Assembly: GCF_018294505.1 (NCBI RefSeq)
Contig: NC_057812.1
Coordinates: 60,495,789 to 60,559,788, forward strand
From: Triticum aestivum
Lineage: Eukaryota > Streptophyta > Magnoliopsida > Poales > Poaceae
Direction: 5' to 3'
DNA: 64,000 nucleotides
Shown: piece by piece, positions 34,475 to 46,365 of the stretch
Position numbering within the stretch: the stretch's first letter is position 1
Layout of the letters: each line of letters starts with the position of its first letter
Position numbers and translations under genes: made by a program
The notes under the pieces: generated by a model
The model's input: only the letters and a program-made list of their open reading frames with translations
The model's database searches: none
What the model was told of the DNA's origin: nothing

Positions 34475-34981
34475 CGATCAACAATATGTCATTCACATAT
34501 ACTTATCAGAAATGCTATAGTGCTCCCACTCACTTTCTTGTAAATACAGGCTTCACCGCAAGTCTGTATAAAACTATATCCTTTGATCAACTTATCAAAG
34601 CGTATATTCCGACTCTGAGATGCTTGCACCAGTCCATAGATGGATCGCTGGAGCTTGCATATTTTGTTAGCACCTTTAGGATTGAAAAAACCTTCTGGTT
34701 GTATCATATACAACTCTTCTTTAATAAATCTATTAAGGAATGCAGTTTTGTTTATCCATTTGCCAGATTTCATAAAACGCGGCAATTGCTAACATCATTC
34801 GGACAGACTTAAGCATAGATACGAGTGAGAAACTCTCATCATAGTCAACACCTTGAACTTGTTGAAAACCTTTTGCGACAATTCTAGCTTTGTAGATAGT
34901 AACACTACTATCAGCGTCCGTCTTCCTCTTGAAGATCCATTTATTTTCTATGGCTTGCCGATCATCGGGCAAGTCAACCAA
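34475..34981 (-). pseudogene. Copia reverse transcriptase fragment (RVT_2)
   Basis: The frame at 34981-34733 reads KWIFKRKTDADSSVTIYKAR and VAKGFQQVQGVDYDESFS. The frame at 34785-34489 reads LYMIQPEGFFNPKGANKICK and RSIYGLVQASQSRN. The catalytic box at 34488-34499 is YVND. The enzyme copies element RNA into DNA in virus-like particles. A frameshift separates the halves and the Asp to Asn change should abolish catalysis. Confidence 0.82.
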
Positions 34982-35430
34982 AGTCTATACTTTGTTCTCA
35001 TACATGGATCCCATCTCAGATTTCATGGCCTCAAACCATTTCTCGGAATCTGGGCTCATCATCGCTTCCTCATAGTTCGCAAGTTCGTCATGGTCTAGTA
35101 ACATGACTTCCAGAACAGGATTACCGTACCACTCTGGTGCGGATCTCACTCTGGTTTACCTACGAGATTTGGTAGTAACTTGATCTGAAGTTACATGATC
35201 ATCATCATTAGCTTCCTCACTAATTGGTGTAGTAGTCACAGGAACAGATTTCTGTGATGAACTACTTTCCAATAAGGGAGCAGGTACAGTTACCTCATCA
35301 AGTTCTACTTTCCTCCCACTCACTTCTTTCGAGAGAAACTCCTTCTCTAGAAAAACTCCGAATTTAGCAACAAAAGTCTTGCCTTCAGATTTGTGATAGA
35401 AGGTGTACCCAATAGTCTCCTTTGGGTATC

Positions 35431-36145
35431 CTATGAAGACATATTTCTTCGATTTGGGTTTGAGCTTATTAGGATGAAACTTTTCATATAAGCATCACAA
35501 CCCCAAACTTTAAGAAACGACAACTTTGGTTTCTTGCCAAACCACAGTTCAGATTGTGTCGTCTCAACGGATTTAGATGGTGCCCTATTTAACGTGAATG
35601 CAGCTGTCTCTAATGCATAACCCCAAAACGATAGTGGTAGATCGGTAAGAGACATCATAGATCGCACCATATCTAATAAAGTACGGTTATGACATTCGGA
35701 CACACCATTATGCTGTGGTGTTTCAGGTGGCATGAGTTTGTGAAACTATTCCACATTGTTTTAATTGAAGACCAAACTCGTAACTCAAATATTTTACTTC
35801 TGCGATCATATCGTAGAAACTTTCATTTTTGTTACGATGATTCTCCACTTCACTCTGAAATTCTTTGAACTTTTCAAATGTTTCAGACCTTTGTTTCATC
35901 AAGTAGATATACTCATATCTTCTCAAATCATCTGTGAAGATTAGAAAATAATGATACCTATCGCGAGCCTCAATATTCATCGGACCACATACATCAGTAT
36001 GTATGACTTCCAACAAATCTGTTGCTCGCTCCATTGTTCCGAAGAACAGAGTCTTAGTCATCTTGCCCATGAGGCATGGTTCGCAAGCATCAACTGATTC
36101 ATAATCAAGTGATTCCAAAAGCCCATCAGCATGGAGTTTCTTCAT
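35431..36145 (-). pseudogene. Copia pre-integrase and integrase fragment
   Basis: 36145-35723 covers the end of the pre-integrase zinc region (ACEPCLMGKMTK) and the integrase core with IHTDVCGP and FTDD. 35733-35431 continues after a frameshift with TPQHNGVSE (catalytic Glu) and LPLSFWGYALETAAFTLNRA. The D, D and E residues are all present, but the frame is split. Confidence 0.82.
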
Positions 36146-36685
36146 GCGCTTTACACCAATATGACCTAAACGGCAGTGCTACAAATAAGTTGCACTGTCA
36201 TTATTAACTTTGCATCTTTTGGTTTCAATATTATGATTATGTGTATCACTACGATCGAGATCCAACGAACTATTTTCATTGGGTGTGTAACCATATAAGG
36301 TTTTATTCATGTAAACAGAACAACAATTTATTCTCTTACTTAAATGAATAACCGTATTACAATAAACATGATCAAATCATATACATGCTCAACGTAAACA
36401 CCAAATAACACTTATTTAGGTTCAACACTAATCCCGAAATTATAGGCAGTGTGTGATGATGATCATATTAATCTTGGAACCACTTCCAACACACATCGTC
36501 ACTTCACCCTTAACTAGTCTCTGTTTATTCTACAACTCCCATTTCGAGTTACTAATCTTAGCAACTGAACTAGTATCAAATACTGAGGGGTTGCTATAAA
36601 CACTAGTAAAGTACACATCAATAACATGTATATCAAATATACTTATGTTCACTTTGCCATCCTTCTTATCTGCCAATCACTTGGG

Positions 36686-36727
36686 GTAGTTCCGCTTCCA
36701 GTGACCAGTCCCTTTGCAGTAGAAGCA
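36686..36727 (-). pseudogene. Gag zinc knuckle, last Cys replaced
   Basis: The minus strand reads CFYCKGTGHWKRNY. A CCHC knuckle (C-x2-C-x4-H-x4-C) is expected, but the last position is Tyr (TAC). The domain binds the element's RNA during packaging. Confidence 0.7.
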
Positions 36728-37247
36728 CTTAGTCTCAGGCTTAGGATCAGACTTGGGCTTCTTCACTTGAGCAGCAACTTGCTTGCCGTTCTTCTTGAAG
36801 TTCCCCTTCTTCCCTTTGCCCTTTTCTTGAAACTAGTGGTCTTGTCAACCATCAACACTTGATGTTTTTTTTGATTTCTACCTTCGTTGATTTCAGCATC
36901 ACGAAGAGCTTGGGAGTTGTTTCCGTTATCCCTTGCATATCATAGTTCGTCACGAAGTTCTACTAACTTGGTGACGGTGACTAGAGAATTCTGTCAATCA
37001 CTATCTTATCTGGAAGATTAACTCCCACTTGATTCAAGCGATTGTAGTACTCAGATAATCTGAGCACATGCTCACTAGTTGAGCGATTCTCCTCCATCTT
37101 TTAGCTATAGAACTTGTTGGAGACTTCATATCTCTCAACTCGGGTATTTGCTTGAAATATTAACTTCAACTCCTGGAACATCTCATATGCTCCATGACGT
37201 TCAAAACGTCTTTGAAGTCCCGATTCTAAGCCATTAAGCATGGTGCA

Positions 37248-37472
37248 CTAAACTATCAAGTAGTCATCATATTGAGCTAGCCAAACGTTCATAACGTCTG
37301 CATCTGCCCCTGCAATAGGTCCGTCACCTAGCGGTGCGTCAAGGACATAATTCTTCTGTGCAGCAATGAGGATAAACCTCAGATCACGGATCCAATCCAC
37401 ATCATTGCTACTAACATCTTTCAACACAATTTTCTCTAGGAACATGTCAAAATAAACACAGGGAAGCAACAA
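37248..37472 (-). pseudogene. Copia gag N-terminal fragment
   Basis: Reads MFLEKIVLKDVSSNDVDWIR and FILIAAQKNYVLDAPLG, as in Angela/BARE gag starts, then runs to a stop after 74 codons. The same start occurs at 48530 and 55370. Confidence 0.72.
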
Positions 37473-38693
37473 CGCGAGCTATTGATCTACAACATAATTT
37501 GCAAAATACTACCAGGACTAAGTTCATGATAAATTTAAGTTCAATTTAATCATATTACTTAAGAACTCCCACTTAGATAGACATCCCTCTAATCCTCTAA
37601 GTGATCACGTGATCCAAATCAACTAAACCATGTCCGATCATCACGTGAGATGGAGTAGTTTCATCGGTGAACATCATTATGTTGATCATATCTACTATAT
37701 GATTCACGCTCGACCTTTCGGTCTCCGTGTTCCGAGGCCATATCTGTATATGCTTGGCTCGTCAAGTATAACCTGAGTATTCCGTATGTGCAACTGTTTT
37801 GCACCCGTTGTATTTGAACGTAGAGCCTATCATACCTGATCATCACGTGGTGTCTCAGCACGAAGAACTTTCGCAACGGTTCATACTCAGGGAGAACACT
37901 TCTTGATAATTTAGTGAGAGATCATCTTATAATGCTACCGTCAATCAAAGCAAGATAAGATGCATAAGAGATAAACATCACATGCAATCAATATAAGTGA
38001 TATGATATGGCCATCATCATCTTGTGCCTGTGATCTCCATCTCCGAAGCACCGTCATGATCACCATCGTCACCGGCGCGACACCTTGATCTCCATCGTAG
38101 CATCGTTGTCGTCTCGCCAATCTTATGCTTCCACGACTATCACTACCGCTTAGTAATAAAGTAAAGCATTACATCGCGATTGCATTGCATACAATAAAGC
38201 GACAACCATATGGCTCCTGCCAGTTGCCGATAACTCGGTTACAAAACATGATCATCTCATACAAAATAATTCGACATCATTTCTTGGCCATATCACATCA
38301 CAACATGCCCTGTAAAAACAAGTTAGACGTCTTCTACTTTGTTGTTGCAAGTTTTACGTGGCTGCTACGGGCTTAAGCAAGAACCAATCTCACCTACGCA
38401 TCAAAACCACAACGATAGTTTGTCAAATAGACTCCGTTTTAACCTTCGCAAGGACCGGGCGTAGCCACACTTGGTTCAACTAAAGTTGGAGAGACTGTCG
38501 CCCGCAAGCCACCTATGTGCAAAGCACGCCGGGGGAACCGGTCTCGTGTAAGCGTACGCGTAATGTTGGTCCGGGTCGTCTCGTCCAAGAATGCCGCCGA
38601 ACCAAAGTATGACATGCTGGTAGGCAGTATGACTTATATCGCCCACAACTCACTTGTGTTCTACTCGTGCATATAACATCAACATAAATAACC
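37473..38693 (-). other. Angela 5' leader
   Basis: The long non-coding leader between the primer-binding site and gag. It is repeated with a few per cent divergence at 48531-49780 and 55371-56624. It contains only short open frames. Confidence 0.6.
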
Positions 38694-38707
38694 TGGCTCT
38701 GATACCA
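38694..38707 (-). other. Angela primer-binding site, initiator tRNA-Met type
   Basis: The minus strand reads TGGTATCAGAGCCA one base from the 5' LTR, the standard Copia primer site. It is intact here, unlike in the second Angela array. Confidence 0.88.
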
Positions 38708-38708
38708 C

Positions 38709-40433
38709 TGTTGGGGAACGTAGTAAATTCAAAAATTTTCCTACGCACACGCAAGATCATGGTGATGTATAGCAACGAGAGAGGAGAGTGTTGTCTACGT
38801 ACCCTCGTAGACCGAAGCGGAAGCGTTGACGCAACGTAGAGGAAGTAGTCGTACGTCTTCCCGATCCGACTGATCCAAGCACCGTTACTCCGGCACCTCC
38901 GAGTTCTTGGCACACGTTCAGCTCGATGACGATCCCCGGGCTCCGATCCAGCAAAGCGTCGGGGAGGAGTTCCGTCAGCACGACGGCGTGGTGACGATCT
39001 TGATGTTCTACCGTCGCAGGGCTTTGCCTAAGCACTGCAACAATATGACCGAGGTGGAATATGGTGGAGGGGGGCACCGCACACGGCTAAGGAACAATCA
39101 TGAAGATCAATTTGTGTGTCCATGGGGTGCCCCTTGCCTCAGTATATAAAGGATGGAGGAGGAGGAGGCCGGCCAAGGCTTGGTGCGGCCAGGATGTGGA
39201 GTCCTACTAGGACTCCAAGTCCTAGTAGGAGTCCACCAAGAGGGGAGGAAGGGAGAAGGAAGTGGAGGAGAAGGACAGGTGGCCGGCCCCCTTTTCCCTA
39301 GTCCAATTCGGACTAGAGGGGAGGGGGGGGGGGGCGCAGCAGCCCCTTGGCCCTTTCTCCTCTTCCCACTAAAGCCCATCAAGGCCCATTGCTTCTCCCG
39401 TAACTACCCGGTACTCCAAAAAATACCCGAATCACTCAGAACCTTTCCAATGTCCGAATATAGTCATCCAATATATCGATCTTTACATCTCGACCATTTC
39501 GAGACTCCTCTTCCTGTCCCCGATCTCATCCGGGACTCCGAACTCCTTCGGTACATCAAAACTCATAAACTCATAATATAACTGTCATCGAAACCTTAAG
39601 CGTGCGGACCCTACGGTTCGAGAACAATGTAGACATGACCGAGACACGTCTCCGGTCAATAACCAATAGCGGGACCTGGATGCCCATATTGGCTCCTACA
39701 TATTCTACGAAGATCTTTATCGGTCAGACCGCATAACAACATACATTGTTCCCTTTGTCATCGGTATGTTACTTGCCCGAGATTCGATCGTCGGTATCCA
39801 ATACCTAGTTCAATCTCGTTACCGGAAAGTCTCTTTACTCGTTCTGTAATACATCATCCCGCAACTAACTCATTAGTTGCAATGCTTGCAAGGCTTAAGT
39901 GATGTGCATTACCAAGAGGGCCCAGAGATACCTCTCCGACATTCGGAGTGACAAATCCTAATCTCGAAATACGCCAACCCAACATGTACCTTTGGAGACA
40001 CCTGTAGAGCTCCTTTATAATCACCCAGTTACGTTGTGACGTTTGGTAGCACACAAAGTGTTCCTCCGGCAAACGGGAGTTGCATAATCTCATAGTCATA
40101 GGAACATGTATAAGTTATGAAGAAAGCAATAGCAACATACTAAACGATCGGGTGCTAAGCTAATGAAATGGGTCATGTCAATCAGATCATTCAACTAATG
40201 ATGTGATCCCGTTAATCAAATAACAACTCTTTGTCCATGGTTAGGAAACATAACCATCTTTGATTAACGAGCTAGTCAAGTAGAGGCATACTAGTGACAC
40301 TCTGTTTGTCTATGTATTCACACATGTATTATGTATCCGGTTAATACAATTCTAGCATGAATAATAAACATTTATCATGATATAAGGAAATAAATAATAA
40401 CTTTATTATTGCCTCTAGGGCATATTTCCTTCA
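38709..40433 (-). mobile_element. Angela element, 5' LTR
   Basis: A 1725 bp LTR closely matching 31947-33666, next to the primer-binding site on its left and the ATGAT duplication on its right. Confidence 0.94.
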
Positions 40434-40438
40434 ATGAT

Positions 40439-40812
40439 TATACGATATGCACCACACAATCTCAGATTCATCTATTCAACCAACACAAGGGACCTCAAAG
40501 AGTGCCCCAAAGTTCTACCGGAGAATCACGGCGAAAACCTGTGCCAACCCCTATGCATAGGTTCATGGGCGGAACCCGCAAGTTGATCACCAAAACATAC
40601 ATCAAGTGAATCACGTGATATCCCATTGTCACCACAGATACGCACGGCAAGACATACATCAAGTGTTCTCAAATCTTTAAAGACTCAATCCGATAAGATT
40701 ACTTCAAAGGGGAAACTCAATTCATTACAAGAGAGAAGAGGGGGAGGAGAAACATAAGATCCAACTATAATAGCAAAGCTTGCGATACATCAAGATCATG
40801 CCAAATCAAGAA

Positions 40813-40851
<39 letters not shown>

Positions 40852-41443
40852 AAACACATAGCTACTGGTACATACCCTCAGCCCCGAGGGAGAACTACTC
40901 CCTCCTCGTCATGGAGAGCACCGGGATGATGAAGATGGCCACCGGAGAAGGATTGCCCCCTCCGGCAGGGTGCCGGAACGGGTCTAGATTGGCTTTCGGT
41001 GGCTACGGGGGCTTCTGGCGGCGGAACTTCCGATCTATTGTGTGTTTTGGAAGTTTTAGGGTACGAAGATATATATGGGTGCAGGAAGTACGTCGGAGGA
41101 GCCACGGGGGCCCCACGAGGTAGGGGGCGCGCCCTAGGGGGGGGCGCCCCCACCCTCGTGAGCACCTCCCGTATCTCCTGACGTGGAGTCCAAGTCTATC
41201 CGGTGGCTTTCGTTCAAAAAATAACTTCTCCAGTTGATTTCGTTCCGTTTCGACTCCGTTTGATATTCCTTTTCTTCGAAACACTGAAATAGGCATAAAA
41301 TAGCAAATCTGGGCTGGGCCTCCGGTTAATAGGTTAGTCCCAAAAATAATATAAAAGTGAAAAATAAAGCCCAATATTGCCCAAAACAGTAGATAATATA
41401 GCATGGAGCAATCAAAAATTATAGATACGTTGGAGACGTATCA
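40439..41443 (-). mobile_element. Gypsy LTR 3 (5' LTR), right segment
   Basis: The continuation of LTR 3 after the Angela insertion, ending TCA at 41443 and followed by the CACAC duplication. It has about 33 differences from LTR 2 over 1 kb by eye, plus an expanded (GA)n run at 40816-40849. Confidence 0.92.
40816..40849. repeat. (GA)n microsatellite expanded in LTR 3
   Basis: About 17 GA units, where LTR 1 and LTR 2 have only four or five at the matching place. Confidence 0.95.
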
Positions 41444-41448
41444 CACAC
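41444..41448 (+). repeat. Target-site duplication CACAC (right), Gypsy array
   Basis: Matches 22710-22714. Confidence 0.8.
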
Positions 41449-43610
41449 CCGAATATCCGGTTCCTCTGCCCGACATTATTTCTACACCGAGTATTGTCGG
41501 ATGGACGGTTGGATGGGATGTGCAACGTTGGATGCCCGTCGCAGGCATTCCATAAAAGCGTGTCATGTGCTTCTGGCATTGTCTACTATATCCTTTTCTT
41601 GCGGTCCAAGCACACCGGCTTCCTCTCGTTCCCCTCTAATGGAAGGATTTCCGTGAACTTGTTCGTCGGTCCGGCTGCGGGTCTGTGTATGTGTGTGATA
41701 CATCCATTTTGCATCATTGTTTACTATTGTAATTTACCTTATTTCAATGTTATATTTCACATTATGATGCAACTCTAATGTATTTTCTCCCTTAAAATGC
41801 AAGTTACATCAAGGGAGAGGAATTATTGGTATCTGGATTTTTTACCAAAAAAGTAACAACAAATATAGCAATTGTCCGGAGCTCAAATTGCAGCAAGAAT
41901 TTTTGGAGTGTTATTTTAAAATATATAATAAATTATGAAGCAAAAATGTACCAGATGCGGACCACCAGGCACCCACAAGGGAAGGTGGCTCAGCCACTCA
42001 CCCGGCCACGCCACCTAAGCTTCTGGGGCCCTGGTGGGTCCCCTCCCGACGTCCTTCTGCCATATATTCCCATTTGTCCTAAAAAATCAAGAGAAGGTTT
42101 TACAGATTTTCCACCGCCGTCTCGAGGCAGAACCAGGGTAGGAGCACTTTTTCTTGATTCCGCCAGGAATACTTCCCTCCGCGGAGGGGAAATCGAAGCT
42201 ATCGTCATCACCAATGCTTCTCTCATCATGGGAGTCATCATCTTCATCAACACCATCTTATCTCAAAACCTAGTTCATCTCTTGTGTTCAATCTTTGTAT
42301 CAAACCTCATAATAGTGTCTGGGGGTGCTAGTAGTGTTGATTACATCTTGTAGTTGATGCCTGATTGGCGGAAGATTATTATGTTAGATTTTTAATCATA
42401 TATTTATACCCACTGATCATGAACAATATGATGAGTTGTGAGAAGTTTCACTTGTTCTTGAGGACATGGGAGACGTCTTGTTACTAGTAATAATGTGAAG
42501 ACGATGATCACCGTTTAATATTTTGATATTATGTTGTGTTGTTCTTCCCCTACTTGTGTTATGTGAACGTCGAGTACATGACACTTCACCATCTTGGGGA
42601 CTAGGAGAAGGCATCATGGAAATAGTGTGTAGATGATAGGTTGCGGGAGTGATAGAAACCTAAAGTTTATGAATCGTTCCGTGAGGTGTTGTTTTGGATC
42701 CACATATTTAATTGTAAGATTAGATTTATCTTAATTACTTCCCATGTATTTGTGGATGCTTGCATGGAGGGTATAATCATAAGTAGGTATTTGTTCAAGT
42801 AAGAGCTTTACCTTAGCTCTGGTCAAATCACATAACATACCTAAGTATCTATTTTCTTATGCTTCAAGGATTTTATTATCAATCTCTAAACTACTCTTAC
42901 TTGCATGGTTTGAATGCTTGGTTCGCTCTCGGTTTTTGTGTCAGGGGCGCAACAGGTCATCTTGTGACATAAAGAGAGGACAACTCCCCTTTTCTAGTAT
43001 GAGTTTGGCGAAACGTGACTACGTGAGAGGAAGGAGATAAAGAGAGGACTTCCCCAACGGTTATAGATGGATCTCTACAGATGACGGCTAGTTTTACAAC
43101 AGAGACATGATGATACAATTATAACGATTTATCTGCACTGCAATAATTCGATCCCACAAGATGAATTGTTCCTAATTTCTGATTAATGTGGTAATTTTTA
43201 GGGGGTCTCTAAATAGTGTACGGGTAGATAGATAGATGCTTATGAGCCCCCTCCTTAGTTTGGAAGGCATCGTGCTGAAAACTCCAACTATTAGGACAAA
43301 CAAATTTGGGTGCAAGATTGATCTACCGGCATCCATCTTTTGCCCGTTCTAGGTTAGTGCTTTTGGGAGGCTAGATATACCGGTTGTTGCGACGGCGACG
43401 GCGGCGGCGACAGTAGCCAATAGAGGACATAACCGGGCGAGATCGGTTTAGGCTTTGAGCACTAAGGAAGCAAAGCCAGTAACTAGTCCTGCACATGGGG
43501 AAGCTGGAGGCGTGTGTACTCAGGACTAAGTAGACAAAGCAAGTAGCCAGTAGCTAGTCCAATTGATCGAAGGGCGTTTCTTTTACTTGACTGAAAATGC
43601 ATGAGTTGTA
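41449..43610. other. Old repeat debris, probable LTR-type remnant
   Basis: No gene was recognised. About 41,940-42,360 resembles the leader half of an LTR ('ccaccgccgtctcgaggcag', then 'atcatcttcatcaacaccat'). About 42,950-43,090 has retroelement-like text. There is no paired LTR and no coding domain, so the class is uncertain. A short GCGACG-rich run is at 43,391-43,412. Confidence 0.3.
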
Positions 43611-43882
43611 CTTTTTCTGTTCCAAAATAATTGAAGTTTTAGGATTATCTCAAGTCATTTTTGTTAAGTTTGACCAAGTCTATAGAATCTGCTAAGCTCT
43701 GAATATAAAATATGTATAATATGAAAATATACGCCATAATGAATCAATGAAGCAAAAAAATGAATCAATGAAACACATTTGGTATTGTAGATGTTGATAC
43801 ATTTTTATAAAGACTTGATTGAACTTAATGAAGTTTGATTCAGGACAAACTTAGAACTTCAATTATTTTGAAACAAAGGGAG
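43611..43882. mobile_element. Stowaway MITE (about 272 bp)
   Basis: The inverted ends are 'tgttccaaaataattgaag' on the left and 'cttcaattattttgaaacaa' followed by 'agggag' on the right, with TA on both sides (43609-43610, 43883-43884). AT-rich and non-coding. Confidence 0.82.
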
Positions 43883-43884
43883 TA

Positions 43885-44440
43885 TACCGTCCAATAGATG
43901 AAGGAGAGAAGTCCAGCTCTTTATAAAGTACATCCGCGCGTCTACGCCTAAATCTAATGGCAAGGATGACTAATAGGCTGATCGAACGAACAATTTTGTT
44001 TAGTACGCGAGTTAAGGGGGAGATTCTTTTGATGCCTTCGATTAGTAAATGTATGCATATGTATACGATAACATAATTCATTCTGAGTACTATTCATGAA
44101 AGTAGCTTATCACATGGTGGGATTCACGGAAGGCCATACACACGTCGTGTGGCCGTGGACGTGGAGACAGGGAAAGGGAGTGGCCATGTAGAGTTGGCTG
44201 AGCCTGATCGAGCGGGACCAACGGATGTACGCAAATTAATAATGCTGCTTGCAGCCGGACGGAACGGCCGATCATTATGTTCTGGTTGCATCCGCTTGAG
44301 TTGGACGCGGACGTCCTTGTTTCTCTCGCCGGTGGCCCGGCCTAGCTATAGGTGGGACGTCGTCGCTCTCTACTCATCTGCACATAAACGCCCAACTTGC
44401 CGGGCTTCTGACAGCAGCTTTAAGCGACCCTCTATAATTT
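43885..44440. other. Spacer upstream of the LINE fragment
   Basis: No gene or repeat was recognised. Confidence 0.3.
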
Positions 44441-45816
44441 TTTAAGAGGGGATGTATCTGGCGGGTAGGCTCCGGTTCACATATCAATTTATGGGATGAC
44501 CCTTGGATTCCCTCAAGTGCAACTAGGAAGTTGCTCACACCGAGAGGTGGCATCATGTTAACAAGAGTAGAGGAGATAATTGATCCTCATACGGGACACT
44601 GGGATGAGGATCTCATTCGACATGTGTTTTCGCCGGTCGATGCAAATAGAATACTACAAATTCAGCTTAACGTGGAAGAAGTGGAAGACTTTGTAGCTTG
44701 GCACCACACAAGCCGGGAACGTTTTCAGTGAGATCAGCATATCATATTGAATTTGAGAACCAGTTTGGACGACACTTTAACCGGAACAGCCAAGGTAGTG
44801 CTAATGAACATGGGGTATGGAAAGATTTATGGAAGCTACGACGACCAGGGAAAATTAAACACTTTGGATGGAAAGTGGTGAAGGGAGTTTTGCCTTGCTA
44901 CGGGGTGTTGGCCAGCCGGCATATACCTTTACTGCCGCAATGCCCGCTTTGTAATATTGGATTGGAGGACATCCAACATTGCCTGTTCACGTGCTCTTGA
45001 GCATATGCTATCTGGGAAAAGCTGGGGTTATCGACCGAGATTGACAAGGTGATCACTCAGGACCGCTCGGGCTCGATAAACCCTGACTCCTTGCTCCAGG
45101 TACATGCGACGGTGAATAACATTCCTACACCTGAATTCATATTGGTGGCCTTGTGGTTCATCTGGTGGCAGAGGAGATTGTATACGAAGGGGGAAACTAC
45201 CCAGACGGCAGAACAAGCGGCCATGTCAATACAGGTTTTAGCCACTAATTTTGTACGAGCGAATACTCCAAACCATGCTGTTCGGAAGAGTGACCAAGTG
45301 TGGAAGAAACCGGAAGTGGGAATGGTAAAAATAAATGTTGATGCATCTTTTATTGCGGATATTCTCTCAGGTTCTTGTGGAGTCATAGCATGCAATGATC
45401 AAGGATAGTTCTTAGGCGCAGCTTCTCAGTTATTACCCCATGTGCCTAACGTAGAAGAAGCAGAAATGATTGCTATCCGCTGTGGACTGAATTTAGCTGC
45501 AAATTTGGGCTGCACGAAACTGGTGATAGAATCTGATAGCACAAGGGCGCTGGAGGCAGTTTCAGACCCTAATGCATATATGGGATCAGCAATGCCTATT
45601 ATAGTAGAGTGCTCCCTAATGATAATGGAATTTGCTCATATTTCCTTTGATCATTGCAGCAGAGAGGCGAACTCAGTAGAGGATGCTCTAGCAAAACATT
45701 GTATTCGCATGAAAAAGTCTGAAGTATGGGAAAACATCCCTAACTTTATTCTTCATCTTTTTGTAAACGACGTGGCTATCATTTGATGAATAAAGTTATT
45801 ATGCTCAAAAAAACTG
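44441..45816 (+). pseudogene. 5'-truncated LINE with zf-RVT and RNase H domains
   Basis: The 3' part of a plant non-LTR retrotransposon polyprotein. In order it shows WDDPWIPS (post-reverse-transcriptase region), the zf-RVT domain (LWKLRRPGKIKHFGWK, then CPLCNIGLEDIQHCLFTC) and a plant-type RNase H domain. That domain has its acidic residues in INVDASF, EEAEMIA and ESDST. It ends HLFVNDVAII-stop at 45,786. In-frame stops occur near 45,000 and 45,406 and frame changes occur near 44,730. The tail 'aataaagttattatgctc' plus an A-run ends at 45,816, as expected for LINE priming. The endonuclease and most of the reverse transcriptase are missing. No clear target duplication was found. Confidence 0.82.
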
Positions 45817-45960
45817 GACCTAACCGACCTAGCAAATGGTTAGAGGAGGATAAATTATTCTCCATTGCCCAAAAATTTCGCCCAAGTTTCTCAAATATAC
45901 TCGATCGAGGACGCGCTGAGTAAAACTTATGACCCCCCTTCCCCCGACCGAGCGGCTACT
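45817..45960. other. Short spacer
   Basis: Nothing recognised between the LINE tail and the gag fragment. Confidence 0.3.
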
Positions 45961-45986
45961 CCTTCCCGGTATTGGTCATGAAGGTA

Positions 45987-46253
45987 TTAGTGAAAGAGAA
46001 AATTTTGCACGAAGTTATTAGTGAGTTGGAGGTATTGGTCACACTTATTTCGGATGAAGGGGATGATACCAGCATTCTCAGTCAAATAATAGAAATCATC
46101 ATAAATTCCTGCCTCCCTCAAGAATGTGTCAGTTGGCCATTCACACGGCTGAACCTTCGCTGCGCATGGAAGGTTGTACTTGGGTTTCTTCTTCTCCTCA
46201 TTTTCATTTTCCTCCGAATTCCGGCTTGAAGAACCACTTAACCACCTGCTCAT
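45987..46253 (-). pseudogene. Gypsy gag N-terminal fragment
   Basis: Eighty-eight codons start MSRWLSGSSSRNSEENENEE and continue CEWPTDTFLREAGIYDDFYY and FIRNKCDQYLQLTNNFVQNF. This is the start of the gag-like frame of large Triticeae Gypsy (Athila-type) elements, recognised from memory. The frame stops and homology ends at about 45,985. About 110 bp of probable leader lies upstream, up to the Angela LTR at 46366. Confidence 0.55.
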
Positions 46254-46365
46254 GGTTTCTTTTTCCTCTGAAATTTTCTGAAATTTTTAGTGACTCAAAA
46301 TAAAAGTGAACTAAACTCAACAAAATTAATAGAAACTTTTTCCATAAATGTCTAGAGGCTATATC

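Larger units (their letters stand above)
33667..38708 (-). mobile_element. Angela/BARE-type Copia interior with decayed gag-pol
   Basis: A 5.0 kb interior. Copia order is readable on the minus strand from right to left: long leader, gag, zinc knuckle, pre-integrase/integrase, reverse transcriptase, RNase H. Frameshifts and stops break it throughout. The reverse transcriptase catalytic box reads YVND (34488-34499) where YVDD is the norm, and the knuckle's last Cys is Tyr. Not autonomous. Confidence 0.9.

Noticed and set aside
45972..46230. A plus-strand 85-codon frame with a hydrophobic end.
   Set aside because: The opposite strand encodes a recognisable retrotransposon gag start over the same bases.
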